This document shows, piece by piece, positions 1 through 13,183 of a DNA stretch of 64,000 bases (the stretch's first letter is position 1; each line of letters begins with the position of its first letter). The position numbers and the translations under genes were made by a program. Location of the stretch: assembly GCA_022747635.1 (NCBI GenBank), contig JAKTNV010000635.1:1-64000 (forward strand), written 5' to 3'. The DNA comes from Hetaerina americana. Taxonomy: Eukaryota; Arthropoda; Insecta; Odonata; Calopterygidae. The notes below the pieces were generated by a model. The model was not told where the DNA came from and searched no databases. It saw only the letters and a list, made by a program, of their open reading frames with translations.

Positions 1-2210
1 TAGAAAATTTTATTTTTCACATTTTTCAATGTAAAGCGCCAATACCCCCCCCTTTTGGGTTCTAGGTGAAAATCTCACTCGACACAAATCAATCAAAAAT
101 GTTTCCATGGTGTGTATTGTTGTTCAGTTTCATCAAATAAACAAAAAAAAACCCAGAATGTATCCTGAAAGACAATAAATGATCATAAAAGATGCTTCAG
201 CCCAGGTGTAAATGTTACTAAAAGAGCCCAAATTTCTAAAAATATTGCGAGAAACAACAATCTTCTGTTTTAGAGTGAATGTTTGAGGTTTTTAGAAGGC
301 ATTTATTTCATTTTTAGAAAATTTAATTTTTCACATTTTCCATGAAAATTGCCAATACCCCCCCCTTTGGGTTCTAGGTGAAAATCTCACTCGACACAAA
401 TCAAACAAAAATGTTTCCATGGTGTGTATTGTTGTTCATTTTCATCAAATAAACAAAATAAAACCCAGAATTAATCCTGAAAAACAAGAAATGAGCACAA
501 AAGATGCTTCAGCGCAAGTGTTAATGTTACTAAAAGAGCCCAAATTTCTAAAAATATTGCGAAAAACAACAATCTTCTGTTTTAGATTGAATGTTTGAGG
601 TGTTTAGAAGGCATTTATTTCATTTTAGAAAATTTAATTTTTCACATTTTTCCATGAAAAGTGCCCCCCCCTTTGGGTTCTAGGTGAAAATCTCACTCTA
701 CACAAATCAAACAAAAATGTTTCCATGGTGTGTATTGTTGTTCATTTTCATCAAATAAACAAAATAAAACCCAGAATTAATCTTGAAAGACAAGAAATGA
801 GCATAAAAGTTGCTTCAGCGAAAATGTTAATGTTACTAAAAGAGCCCAAATTTCTAAAAATATTGCGAAAAACAACAATCTTCTATTTTAGAGTGAATGT
901 TTGAGGTGTTTAGAAGGCATTTATTTCATTTTAGAAATTTAATTTTCACATTTTTCCATGAAAAGTGCCAATACCCCCCCTTTGGGTTCTAGGTGAAAAT
1001 CTCACTCGACGCATTCCAATCAAAAATGTTTCCATGGTGTGTATTGTTGTTCATTTTCATCAAACAAACAAAATAAAACCCAGAATTAATCCTGAAAGAC
1101 AAGAAATGAGCATAAAAGATGCTACAGCGCAAGTGTTAGTGTTACTAAAAGAGCCCAAATTTCTAAAAATATTGCGAAAAACAACAATCTTCTATTTTAG
1201 AGTGAATGTTTGAGGTGTTTAGAAGGCATTTATTTCATTTTTAGAAAATTTAATTTTTCACATTTTTCCATGAAAAAGTGCCAATACCCCCCCCCTTTGG
1301 GTTCTAGGTGAAAATCTCACTCAACACAAATCAAACAAAAATGTATCCAAGGTGTGTATTGTTGTTCATTTCATAAAATAAACATAATAAAACCCAGAAT
1401 GAATCCTGAAAGACAATAAATAATCATAAAAGATGCTTCAGCCCAGGTGTTAATGTTACTAAAAGAGCCCAAATTTCTAAAAATATTGCGAAAAACAACA
1501 ATCTACTGTTTTAGAGTGAATGTTTGAGGTGTTTAGAAGGCATTTATTTCATTTTTAGAAAATTTAATTTTTCACATTTTTCCATGAAAAAGGCCAATAC
1601 CCCCCCTTTGGGTTCTAGGTGAAAATCTCACTCGACACAAATCAATCAAAAATATTTCCATGGTGTGTATTGTTGTTCAGTTTCATCAAATAAACAAAAT
1701 AAAACCCAGAATGTATCCTGAAACACAATAAATGATCATAAAAGATGTTTTAGTCCAGGTGATAATGTTACTAAAAGAGCCCAAATTTCTAAAAATATTG
1801 CGAAAAACAATAATTTTCTGTTTTGGAGTGAATGTTTGAGGTGTTTATAAGGCATTAATTTCATTTTTAAAAATTTTAATTTTTCACATTTTTCCATGAA
1901 AAGTGCCAATACCCCCCCTTTGGTTCTAGGTGAAAATCTCACTCGACACAAATCAAACAAAAATGTATCCAAGGTGTGTATTGTTGTTCATTTTCATCAA
2001 ATAAACAAAATAAAACCCAGAATGTATCCTGAAAGACAATAAATGATCATAAAAGATGCTTCAGCCCAGGTGTTAATGTTACTAAAAGAGCCCAAATTTC
2101 TAAAAATATTGCGAAAAACAACAATCTTCTGTTTTAGAGTGAATGTTTGAGGTGTTAAGAAGGCATTTATTTCATTTTTAGAAAATTTAATTTTTTACAT
2201 TTTTCCATGA
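1..2210. repeat. Multi-monomer duplication, copy 1 (pairs with 3117-5650)
   Basis: The block matches 3117-5650. Rare shared variants show this: TTTTTCAATGTAAA near 26 and 3142, CGACGCATTCCAATC near 1007 and 4446, GAAACACAATAAATG near 1721 and 5160, and GAGGTGTTAAGAAGG near 2149 and 5588. The offset is 3116 bp at the left (10 monomers) and about 3437-3439 bp further right (11 monomers). One copy therefore gained or lost one monomer. Similarity drops just after the GTTAAG marker. Confidence 0.8.
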
Positions 2211-2771
2211 AAAGTGCCGATACCCCCCTCTTTGGGTTCTAGGTGCAAATCTCACTCAATACAAATCAAACAAAAAAGTATCCAAGGTGTGTATTGTTGT
2301 TCATTTTCATCAAATAAACAAAATAAAACCCAGAATAAATCCTGAAAGACAATAAATTAGCATAAAAGATGCTTCAGCCCAGGTGTTAATGTTACTAAAA
2401 GAGCCAAATTTTCTAAAAATATTGCGAAAAACAAATATCTTCTGTTTTAGAGTGAATGTTTGAGGTGTTTATAAGGCATTTATTTCATTTTTAGAAAATT
2501 TAATTTTTTACATTTTTCCATGAAAAGTGCCGATACCCCCCTCTTTGGGTTCTAGGTGCAAATCTCACTCAATACAAATCAAACAAAAAAGTATCCAAGG
2601 TGTGTATTGTTGTTCATTTTCATCAAATAAACAAAATAAAACCCAGAATAAATCCTGAAAGACAATAAATTAGCATAAAAGATGCTTCAGCCCAGGTGTT
2701 AATGTTACTAAAAGAGCCAAATTTTCTAAAAATATTGCGAAAAACAAATATCTTCTGTTTTAGAGTGAATG
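2146..2771. repeat. Adjacent, essentially identical monomer pair (2 x 313 bp)
   Basis: Units 2146-2458 and 2459-2771 share a set of otherwise rare variants: GTGCCGATACC, CCCTCTTTGGG, TAGGTGCAAATC, CTCAATACAAATC, AAAAAAGTATCC, AATAAATTAGCAT and GAGCCAAATTTTC. By eye they are identical from the A/T-rich leader to the end. They differ only in the first bases (GTGTTAAGAAGG against GTGTTTATAAGG). This is the signature of a recent single-monomer tandem duplication. Confidence 0.9.
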
Positions 2772-3116
2772 TTTGAGGTGTTTATAAGGCATTTATTTCA
2801 TTTTTAGAAAATTTTATATTTCACATTTTTCCATGAAAAGTGCCAATACCCCCCCATTTGGGTTCTAGGTGAAATCTCACTCGACACAAATCAAACAAAA
2901 ATGTTTCCATGTTGTGTATTGTTGTTCATTTTCATCAAATATACAAAATAAAACCCAGAATTAATCTTGAAAGACAAGAAATGAGCATAAAAGTTGCTTC
3001 AGGGAAAGTGTTAATGTTACTAAAAGAGCTCAAATTTCTAAAAATATTGCGAAAAACAGCAATCTTCTGTTTTAGAGTGAATGTTTGAGGTGTTTTGAAG
3101 GCATTTATTTCATTTT

Positions 3117-5650
3117 TAGAAAATTTTATTTTTCACATTTTTCAATGTAAATCGCCAATACCCCCCCTTTTGGGTTCTAGGTGAAAATCTCACTCGACAC
3201 AAATCAATCAAAAATGTTTCCATGGTGTGTTTTGTTGTTCAGTTTCATCAAATAAACAAAAAAAACCCCAGAATGTATCCTGAAAGACAATAAATGATCA
3301 TAAAAGATGCTTCAGCCCAGGTGTAAATGTTACTAAAAGAGCCCAAATTTCTAAAAATATTGCGAGAAAACAACAATCTTCTGTTTTAGAGTGAATGTTT
3401 GAGGTTTTTAGAAGGCATTTATTTTATTTTTAGAAAATTTAATTTTTCACATTTTTCCATGAAAATTGCCAATACCCCCCCCTTTGGGTTCTAGGTGAAA
3501 ATCTCACTCGACACAAATCAAACAAAAATGTTTCCATGGTGTGTATTGTTGTTCATTTTCATCAAATAAACAAAATAAAACCCAGAATTAATCCTGAAAA
3601 ACAAGAAATGAGCACAAAAGATGCTTCAGCGCAAGTGTTAATGTTACTAAAAGAGCCCAAATTTCTAAAAATATTGCGAAAAACAACAATCTTCTGTTTT
3701 AGATTGAATGTTTGAGGTGTTTAGAAGGCATTTATTTCATTTTTAGAAATTTAATTTTCCCATTTTTCCATGAAAAGTGCCGATACCCCCCCCTTTGGGT
3801 TCTAGGTGAAAATCTCACTCGACACAAATCAAACAAAAATGTTTCCATGCTGTGTATTGTTGTTCATTTTCATCAAATAAACAAAATAAAACCCAGAATT
3901 AATCTTGAAAGACAAGAAATGAGCATAAAAGTTGCTTCAGCGAAAGTGTTAATGTTACTAAAAGAGCCCAAATTTCTAAAAATATTGCGAAAAAACAACA
4001 ATCTTCTGTTTTAGAGTGAATGTTTGAGGTGTTTAGAAGGCATTTATTTCATTTTTAGAAAATTTAATATTCCACATTTTTCCATGAAAAGTGCCAATAC
4101 CACCCTTTTGGGTTCTAGGTGAAAATCTCACTCGACACAAATCAAACAAAAATGTTTCCATGGTGTGTATTTTTGTTCATTTTCATCAAATAAACAAAAT
4201 AAAACCCAGAATGTATCCTGAAAGACAATAAATGATCATAAAAGATGCTTCAGCCCAGGTGTTAATGTTGCTAAAAGAGCCCAAATTTCTAAAAATATTG
4301 CGAAAACAAACAATCTTCTGTTTCAGAGTGAATGTTTACGGTGTTTAGAAGGCATTTATTTCATTTTTAGAAAATTTAATTTTCACATTTTTCCATGAAA
4401 AGTGCCAATACCCCCCCCTTTGGGTTCTAGGTGAAAATTTCACTCGACGCATTCCAATCAAAAATGTTTCCATGGTGTGTATTGTTGTTCATTTTCATCA
4501 AACAAACAAAATAAAACCCAGAATTAATCCTGAAAGACAAGAAATGAGCATAAAAGATGCTACAGCGCAAGTGTTAGTGTTACTAAAAGAGCCCAAATTT
4601 CTAAAAATATTGCGAAAAACAACAATCTTCTATTTTAGAGTGAATGTTTGAGGTGTTTAGAAGGCATTTATTTCATTTTTAGAAAATTTAATTTTTCACA
4701 TTTTTCCATGAAAAGTGCCAATACCCCCCCCTTTGGGTTTCTAGGTGAAAATCTCACTCAACACAAATCAAACAAAAATGTATCCAAGGTGTGTATTGTT
4801 GTTCATTTTCATCAAATAAACATAATAAAACCCAGAATGAATCCTGAAAGACAATAAATAATCATAAAAGATGCTTCAGCCCAGGTGTTAATGTTACTAA
4901 AAGAGCCCAAATTTCTAAAAATATTGCGAAAAACAACAATCTTCTGTTTTAGAGTGAATGTTTGAGGTGTTTAGAAGGCATTTATTTCATTTTTAGAAAA
5001 TTTAATTTTTCACATTTTTCCATGAAAAAGGCCAATACCCCCCCCTTTGGGTTCTAGGTGAAAATCTCACTCGACACAAATCAATCAAAAATATTTCCAT
5101 GGTGTGTATTGTTGTTCAGTTTCATCAAATAAACAAAATAAAACCCAGAATGTATCCTGAAACACAATAAATGATCATAAAAGATGCTTTAGCCCAGGTG
5201 ATAATGTTACTAAAAGAGCCCAAATTTCTAAAAATATTGCGAAAAACAATAATTTTCTGTTTTGGAGTGAATGTTTGAGGTGTTTATAAGGCATTAATTT
5301 CATTTTTAAAAATTTTAATTTTTCACATTTTTCCATGAAAAGTGCAAATACCCCCCCTTTGGTTCTAGGTGAAAATCTCACTCGACACAAATCAAACAAA
5401 AATGTATCCAAGGTGTGTATTGTTGTTCATTTTCATCAAATAACAAAATAAAACCCAGAATGTATCCTGAAAGACAATAAATGATCATAAAAGATGCTTC
5501 AGCCCAGGTGTTAATGTTACTAAAAGAGCCCAAATTTCTAAAAATATTGCGAAAAACAACAATCTTCTGTTTTAGAGTGAATGTTTGAGGTGTTAAGAAG
5601 GCATTTATTTCATTTTTAGAAAATTTAATTTTTTACATTTTTCCATGAAA
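3117..5650. repeat. Multi-monomer duplication, copy 2 (pairs with 1-2210)
   Basis: Second copy of the opening block. Relative to copy 1 it carries one extra monomer, at about 4020-4335, which explains the jump in offset from 3116 to 3437 bp. The unit just before it (about 3712-4014) has a 2-bp shortening of TTTAGAAAATTTAA to TTTAGAAATTTAA. Copy 1 has the same shortening in the corresponding position near 930. Confidence 0.78.
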
Positions 5651-6190
5651 AGTGCCAATACCCCCCCCTTTGGGTTCTAGGTGAAAATCTCACTCGACAC
5701 AAATCAAACAAAAATGTATCCAAGGTGTGTATTCTTGTTCATTTTCATCAAATAAGCAAAATAAAACCCAGAATGTATCCTGAAAGACAATAAATGATCA
5801 TAAAAGATGCTTGAGCCCAGGTGTTAATGTTACTAAAAGAGCCCAAATTTCTAAAAATATTGCGAAAAAAAACAATTTTCTGTTTTAGAGTGAATGTTTG
5901 AGGTGTTTATAAGGCATTTATTTCATTTTTAGAAAATTTTATATTTCCTATTTTTCCATGAAAAGTGCCCCATTTGGGTTCTAGGTGAAAATCTCACTCG
6001 ACACAAATCAAACAAAAATGTTTCCATGGTGTGTATTAATGTTCATTTTCATCAAATATACAAAATAAAACCCAGAATTAATCTTGAAAGACAAGAAATG
6101 AGCATTAAAGTTGCTTCAGGGAAAGTGTTAATGTTACAAAAAGAGCCCAAATTTCTAAAAATATTGCGAAAAACAACAATCTTCTGTTTT
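5650..6190. repeat. Duplicated pair of units, copy 1 (pairs with 8137-8680)
   Basis: Contains a unit with the truncated junction AAAAGTGCCCCATTTGGG, lacking most of the AATACCCC segment. It is followed by TTGCTTCAGGGAAAGTG. The same odd junction lies 2487 bp downstream (eight monomers), so the two are copies of one deleted monomer rather than independent deletions. Confidence 0.72.
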
Positions 6191-8136
6191 GGAGTGAATG
6201 TTTGAGGTGTTTATAAGGCAGTTATTTCATTTTTAGAAAATTTTATATTTCACATTTTTCCATGAAAAGTGCCAATACCCCCCATTTGGGTTCTAGGTAA
6301 AAATCTCACTCGACACAAATCAATCAAAAATGTTTCCATGGTGTGTATTGTTGTTCAGTTTCATCAAATAAACAAAAGAAAATCAGAATTAATCCTGAAA
6401 GACAAGAAATGAGCATAAAAGATGCTTCAGCGCAAGTCATAATGTTACTAAAAGCGCCCAAATTTCTAAAAATATTGCGAAAAACAACAATCTTCTGTTT
6501 TAGAGTGAATATTTGAGGTGTTTAGAAGGCATTTATTTCATTTTTAAAAATTTAATTTTTTACAATTTTCCATGAAAAGTGCCGATACCCCCCCCCTTTG
6601 GTTCTAGGTGAAAATCTCACTCAACACAAATCAAACAATAATGTATCCAAGGTGTGTATTGTTGTTCATTTTCATCAAATAAACAAAATAAAACCCAGAA
6701 TGAATCCTGAAAGACAATAAATGATAATAAAAGATGCTTCAGCCCAGGTGTTAATGTTACTAAAAGAGCCCAAATTTCTATAAATATTGCGAAAAACAAC
6801 AATCTTCTGTTTTTGAGTGAATGTTTGAGGTGTTTAGAAGGCATTTATTTCATTTTTAGAAAATTTAATTTTTCACATTTTTCCATGAAAAGTGCCAATA
6901 CCCCCCCCCTTTGGGTTCTAGGTGAAAATCTCACTCGACACAAATCAATCAAAAATATTTCCATGGTGTGTATTGTTGTTCATTTTCATCAAATAAACAA
7001 AATAAAACCCAGAATGTATCCTGAAACACAATAAATGATCATAAAAGATGCTTCAGCCCAGGTTATAATGTTTCTAAAAGAGCCCAAATTTCTAAAAATA
7101 TTGCGAAAAACAATAATTTTCTGTTTTAGAGTGAATGTTTGAGGTGTTTATAAGGCATTAATTTCATTTTTAAAAAATTTAATTTTTCACATTTTTCCAT
7201 GAAAAGTGCCAATACCCCCCCTTTGGTTCTAGGTGAAAATCTCACTCGACACAAATCAAACAAAAATGTATCCAAGGTGTGTATTGTTGTTCATTTTCAT
7301 CAAATAAACAAAATAAAACCCAGAATGTATCCTGAAAGACAATAAATGATCATAAAAGATGCTTCAGCCCAGGTGTTAATGTTAGTAAAAGAGCCCAAAT
7401 TTCTAAAAATATTGCGAAAAACAACAATCTTCTGTTTTAGAGTGAATGTTTGAGGTGTTTAGAAGGCATTTATTTCATTTTTAGAAAATTCAATTTTTCA
7501 CATTTTTCCATGAAAAGTGCCAATACCCCCCCTTTGGGTTCTAGGTGAAAATCTCACTTGACACAAATCAAACAAAAATGTTTCCATGGTGTGTATTGTT
7601 GTTTATTTCATCAAATAAACAAAATAAAACCCAGAATGTATCCTGAAAGACAATAAATGATCATAAAAGATGCTTCAGCCCAGGTGTAAATGTTATTAAA
7701 AGAGCCCAAATTTCTAAAAATATTGCGAGAAACAACAATCTTCTGTTTTAGAGTGAATGTTTGAGGTTTTTAGAAGGCATTTATTTCATTTTTAGAAAAT
7801 TTAATTTTTCACATTTTTCCATGAAAAGTGCCAATACCCCCCCCTTTGGGTTCTAGGTGAAAATCTCACGCGACACAAATCAAACAAAAATGTTTCCATG
7901 GTGTGTATTGTTGTTCATTTTCATCAAATAAACAAAATAAAACCCAGAATTAATCCTGAAAGACAAGAAATGAGCACAAAAGATGCTTCAGCGCAAGTGT
8001 TAATGTTACTAAAAGAGCCCAAATTTCAAAAAATATTGCGAAAAACAACAATCTTCTGTTTTAGAGTGAATGTTTGAGGTGTTTAGAAGGCCTTTATTTC
8101 ATTTTTAGAAAATTTAATTTTTCACATTTTTCCATG

Positions 8137-8680
8137 AAAATTGCCAATACCCCCCCCTTTGGGTTCTAGGTGAAAATCTCACTCGACACAAATCAAACAA
8201 AAATGTATCCAAGGTGTGTATTCTTGTTCATTTTCATCAAATAAACAAAATAAAACCCAGAATGTATCCTGAAAGACAATAAATGATCATAAAAGATGCT
8301 TCAGCCCAGGTGTTAATGTTACTAAAAGAGCCCAAATTTCTAAAAATATTGGGAAAAAAAACAATTTTCTGTTTTAGAGTGAATGTTTGAGGTGTTTATA
8401 AGGCATTTATTTCATTTTTAGAAAATTTATATTTCATATTTTTCCATGAAAAGTGCCCCATTTGGGTTCTAGGTGAAAATCTCACTCGACACAAATCAAA
8501 CATAAATGTTTCCATGGTGTGTATTGTTGTTCATTTTCATCAAGTATACAAAATAAAACCCAGAATTAATCTTGAAAGACAAGAAATGAGCATAAAAGTT
8601 GCTTCAGGGAAAGTGTTCATGTTACTAAAAGAGCCCAAATTTCTAAAAATATTGCGAAAAACAACAATCTTCTGTTTTAG
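8137..8680. repeat. Duplicated pair of units, copy 2 (pairs with 5650-6190)
   Basis: Shares the AAAAGTGCCCCATTTGGG deletion junction and the ATCAAATATACAAAAT-like and CAGGGAAAGTG variants with 5650-6190 (here AAGTATACA). It differs by scattered substitutions, which suggests an older duplication than the 2146-2771 pair. Confidence 0.7.
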
Positions 8681-9002
8681 AGCGAATGTTTGAGGTGTTT
8701 AGAAGGCATTTATTTCATTTTTAGAAAATTTTATTTTTCACATTTTTCAATGAAAAGTGCTAATACCCCCCCCCTTTTGGGTTCTAGGTGAAAATCTCAC
8801 TCGACACAAATCAAACAAAAATGTATCCAAGGTGTGTATTGTTGTTCATTTTCATCAAATAAACAAAATAAAACCCAGAATTAATCCTGAAAGACAATAA
8901 ATGATCATAAAAGATGCTTCAGCCCAGGTGTTAATGTTACTAAAAGAGCCCAAATTTCTAAAAATATTGCGAGAAACAACAATCTTCTGTTTTAGAGTGA
9001 AT

Positions 9003-11860
9003 GTTTGAGGTTTTTAGAAGGCATTTATTTCATTTTTAGAAAATTTAATTTTTCACATTTTTCCATGAAAAGTGCCAATACCCCTTTGGGTTCTAAGTGA
9101 AAATCTCAATCGACACAAATCAAACAAAAATGTATCCAAGGTGTGTATTCTTGTTCATTTTCATCAAATAAACAAAATAAAACCCAGTATGAATCCTGAA
9201 AAAAATAAATGATCATAAAAGATGCTTCAGCCCAGGTGTTAATGTTACTAAAAGAGCCCAAATTTCTAAAAATATTGCGAAAAACAACAATCTTTTGTTT
9301 TAGAGTGAATGTTTGAGGTGTTTTGAAGGCATTTATTTCATTTTTAGAAAATTTAATTTTTCACATTTTTCCATGAAAAGTGCCAATACCCCCCCATTTG
9401 GGTTCTAGGTGAAAATCTCACTCGACACAAATCAAACAAAAATGTTTCCATGGTGTGTATTGTTGTTCATTTTCATCAAATAAACAAAATAAAACCCAGA
9501 ATTAATCCTGAAAGACAAGAAATGAGCACAAAAGATGCTTCAGCGAAAGTGTTAATGTTACTAAAAGAGCCCAAATTTCTAAAAATATTGCGAAAAACAA
9601 CAATCTTTTGTTTTAGAGTGAATGTTTGAGGTGTTTAGAAGGCATTTATTTCATTTTTAGAAAATTTAATTTTTCACATTTTTCCATGAAAAGTGCCAAT
9701 ACCCCTTTGGGTTCTAAGTGAAAATCTCAATCGACACAAATCAAACAAAAATGTATCCAAGGTGTGTATTCTTGTTCATTTTCATCAAATAAACAAAATA
9801 AAACCCAGTATGAATCCTGAAAAAAATAAATGATCATAAAAGATGCTTCAGCCCAGGTGTTAATGTTACTAAAAGAGCCCAAATTTCTAAAAATATTGCG
9901 AAAAACAACAATCTTTTGTTTTAGAGTGAATGTTTGAGGTGTTTTGAAGGCATTTATTTCATTTTTAGAAAATTTAATTTTTCACATTTTTCCATGAAAA
10001 GTGCCAATACCCATTTGGGTTCTAGGTGAAAATCTCACTCGACACAAATCAAACAAAAATGTTTCCATGGTGTGTATTGTTGTTCATTTTCATCAAATAA
10101 ACAAAATAAAACCCAGAATTAATCCTGAAAGACAAGAAATGAGCACAAAAGATGCTTCAGCGAAAGTGTTAATGTTACTAAAAGAGCCCAAATTTCTAAA
10201 AATATTGCGAAAAACAACAATCTTTTGTTTTAGAGTGAATGTTTGAGGTGTTTAGAAGGCATTTATTTCATTTTTAGAAAATTTAATTTTTCACATTTTT
10301 CCATGAAAAGTGCCAATACCCCCCCTTTGGGTTCTAGGTTAAAATCTCACTCAACGCAAATCAAACAAAAATGTATCCAAGGTGTGTATTCTTGTTCATT
10401 TTCATCAAATAAACAAAATAAAACCCAGAATTAATCCTGAAAGACAATAAATGATCATAAAAGATGCTTCAGCCCAGGTGTTAATGTTACTAAAAGAGCC
10501 CAAATTTCTAAAAATATTGCGAGAAACAACAATCTTCTGTTTTAGAGTGAATGTTTGAGGTTTTTAGAAGGCATTTATTTCATTTTTAGAAAATTTAATT
10601 TTTCACATTTTTCCATGAAAAGTGCCAATACCCCTTTGGGTTCTAAGTGAAAATCTCACTCGACACAAATCAAACAAAAATGTATCCAAGGTGTGTATTC
10701 TTGTTCATTTTCATCAAATAAACAAAATAAAACCCAGTATGAATCCTGAAAAAAATAAATGATCATAAAAGATGCTTCAGCCCAGGTGTTAATGTTACAA
10801 AAAGAGCCCAAATTTCTAAAAATATTGCGAAAAACAACAATCTTTTGTTTTAGAGTGAATGTTTGAGGTGTTTTGAAGGCATTTATTTCATTTTTAGAAA
10901 ATTTAATTTTTCACATTTTTCCATGAAAATTGCCAATACCCCCCCATTTGGGTTCTAGGTGAAAATCTCACTCGACACAAATCAAACAAAAATGTTTCCA
11001 TGGTGTGTATTGTTGTTCATTTTCATCAAATAAACAAAATAAAACCCAGAATTAATCCTGAAAGACAAGAAATGAGCACAAAAGATGCTTCAGCGAAAGT
11101 GTTAATGTTACTAAAAGAGCCCAAATTTCTAAAAATATTGCGAAAAACAACAATCTTTTGTTTTAGAGTGAATGTTTGAGGTGTTTAGAAGGCATTTATT
11201 TCATTTTTAGAAAATTTAATTTTTCACATTTTTCCATGAAAAGTGCCAATACCCCCCCTTTGGGTTCTAGGTTAAAATCTCACTCGACGCAAATCAAACA
11301 AAAATGTATCCAAGGTGTGTATTCTTGTTCAATTTCATCAAATAAACAAAATAAAACCCAGAATGAATCCTGAAAGAAAATAAATGATCATAAAAGATGC
11401 TTCAGCCAAGGTGTTAATGTTACTAAAGGAGCCCAAATTTCTAAAAATATTGCGAAAAACAACAATCTTTTGTTTTAGAGTGAATGTTTGAGGTGTTTAG
11501 AAGGCATTTATTTCATTTTTAGAAAATTTAATTTTTCACATTTTTCCATGAAAAGTGCCTCCCCTTTGGGTTCTAGGTGAAAATCTCACTCGACACAAAT
11601 CAAACAAAAATGTATCCAAGGTGTGTATTCTTGTTCATTTTCATCAAATAAACAAAATAAAACCCAGTATGAATCCTGAAAAAAATAAATGATCATAAAA
11701 GATGCTTCAGCCCAGGTGTTAATGTTACTAAAAGAGCCCAAATTTCTAAAAATATTGCGAAAAACAACAATCTTTTGTTTTAGAGTGAATGTTTGAGGTG
11801 TTTTGAAGGCATTTATTTCATTTTTAGAAAATTTAATTTTTCACATTTTTCCATGAAAAG
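9003..11860. repeat. Short-period higher-order pattern of 2-4 monomer types
   Basis: Distinct unit types alternate. Type X has AATACCCCTTTGGGTTCTAAG and ATGAATCCTGAAAAAAATAA (near 9077, 9698, 10627). Type Y has CCATTTGGG and GCACAAAAGATGCTTCAGCG (near 9390, 10011, 10944). Type Z has TCTAGGTTAAAATCTC (near 10333, 11270). The X-Y dimer repeats at 621 bp in the left part, and the pattern then lengthens to about 930 bp with the Z type added. This region is the closest SINE-free relative of the SINE-bearing units. Confidence 0.75.
11170..11480. repeat. Empty-site satellite monomer, relative of the SINE-bearing unit
   Basis: This unit has the variants that flank every SINE copy: TAGGTTAAAATCTCACTCG, GACGCAAATC, GTGTGTATTCTTGTTC, GAAAGAAAATAAATGATC and TACTAAAGGAGCCC. 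It has no insertion, and the 13-bp target ATAAATGATCATA occurs once, at 11380-11392. The variant ACTAAAGGAGCCC is otherwise seen only in the seven SINE-bearing units. It therefore represents the pre-insertion site, or less likely a secondary precise loss through recombination with an empty unit. Confidence 0.85.
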
Positions 11861-13163
11861 TGCCGATACCCCTTTGGGTTCTAGGTGAAAATCTCACTCG
11901 AAACAAATCAAACAAAAATGTATCCAAGGTGTGTATTGTTGTTCTTTTTCATCAAATATACAAAATAAAACCCAGAATTAATCTTGAAAGACAAGAAATG
12001 AGCATAATAGTTGCTTCAGGGAAAGTGTTAATGTTACTAAAAGAGCCCAAATTTCTAAAAATATTGCGAAAAACAACAATCTTCTGTTTTAGAGTGAATG
12101 TTTGAGGTGTTTAGAAGGCATTTATTTCATTTTTAGAAAATTTTATTTTTCACATTTTTCAATGAAAAGTGCCAATACCCCCCCTCTGGGTTCTAGGTGA
12201 AAATCTCATTCGACACAAATCAAACAAAAATGTATCCAAGGTGTGTATTGTTGTTCTTTTTCATCAAATAAACAAAATAAAACCCAGAATTAATCCTGAA
12301 AGACAATAAATGATCTTAAAAGATGCTTCAGCCCAGGTGTTAATGTTACTAAATGAGCCCAAATTTCTAAAAATATTGCGAGAAACAACAATCTTCTGTT
12401 TTAGAGTGAATGTTTGAGGTTTTTAGAAGGCATTTATTTCATTTTTAGAAAATTTAATTTTTCACATTTTTCCATGAAAAGTGCCAATACCCCCTCCTTT
12501 GGGTTCTAAGTGAAAATCTCACTCGACACAAATCAAACAAAAATGTTTCCATGGTGTGTATTGTTGTTCATTTTCATCAAATAAACAAAATAAAACCCAG
12601 AATTAATCCTGAAAGACAAGAAATGAGCACAAAAGATGCTTCAGCGAAAGTGTTAATGTTACTAAAAGAGCCCAAATTTCTAAAAATATGGCGAAAAACA
12701 ACAATCTTCTGTTTTAGAGTGAATGTTTGAGGTGTTTAGAAGGCATTTATTTCATTTTTTGAAAATTTAATTTTTCACATTTTTCCATGAAAAGTGCCAA
12801 TACCCCCCCTTTGGGTTCTAGGTTAAAATCTCACTCGACGCAAATCAAACAAAAATGTATCCAAGGTGTGTATTCTTGTTCATTTTCATCAAATAAACAA
12901 AATAAAACCCAGAATGAATCCTGAAAGAAAATAAATGATCATAGTAAAAGTTTTGAGGGGAGGCGACCGACAGCTAAGGTCATTTGCGCCATAGGGGATG
13001 GATAGGAAAGGATGAAGGGTGGAGAGAAACCCGGCGTCGGCATTAGCATACTCTTTACGAAAGGCGCAAAGGGGTCCGCAGTTTAACGTCCCATCCGACG
13101 GACGGCGTACTCACTCAAAGTGCCCTCCACAAAGCACCTCAAGTAGGGATCGAGATACCTCTG

Positions 13164-13168
13164 AAAAA
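13164..13168 (-). terminator. Candidate internal Pol III terminator (T5) in SINE copy 1
   Basis: On the minus strand a run of five Ts lies at nucleotides 81-85 of the element, just after the tRNA-like head. Pol III commonly stops at four or more Ts. All seven copies keep it (16284-16288, 18789-18793, 23165-23169, 26595-26599, 28464-28468, 31272-31276). If used, transcripts would contain only the head and not the body. Termination efficiency is not shown by sequence. Confidence 0.45.
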
Positions 13169-13183
13169 TATTCAACACCGCCG

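Larger units (their letters stand above)
1..12930. repeat. Satellite domain I, SINE-free
   Basis: About 41 monomers with no foreign insertion. Units are heterogeneous: some carry TATCCAAGGTGTG and others TTTCCATGGTGTG in the middle, and C-runs range from about 4 to 9. Several units carry small deletions around the C-run, at about 661, 5968, 8455 and 11559. No coding gene is supportable; the longest frames simply follow the repeat unit. The right end is defined only by the first SINE insertion, not by a change of satellite. Confidence 0.85.
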
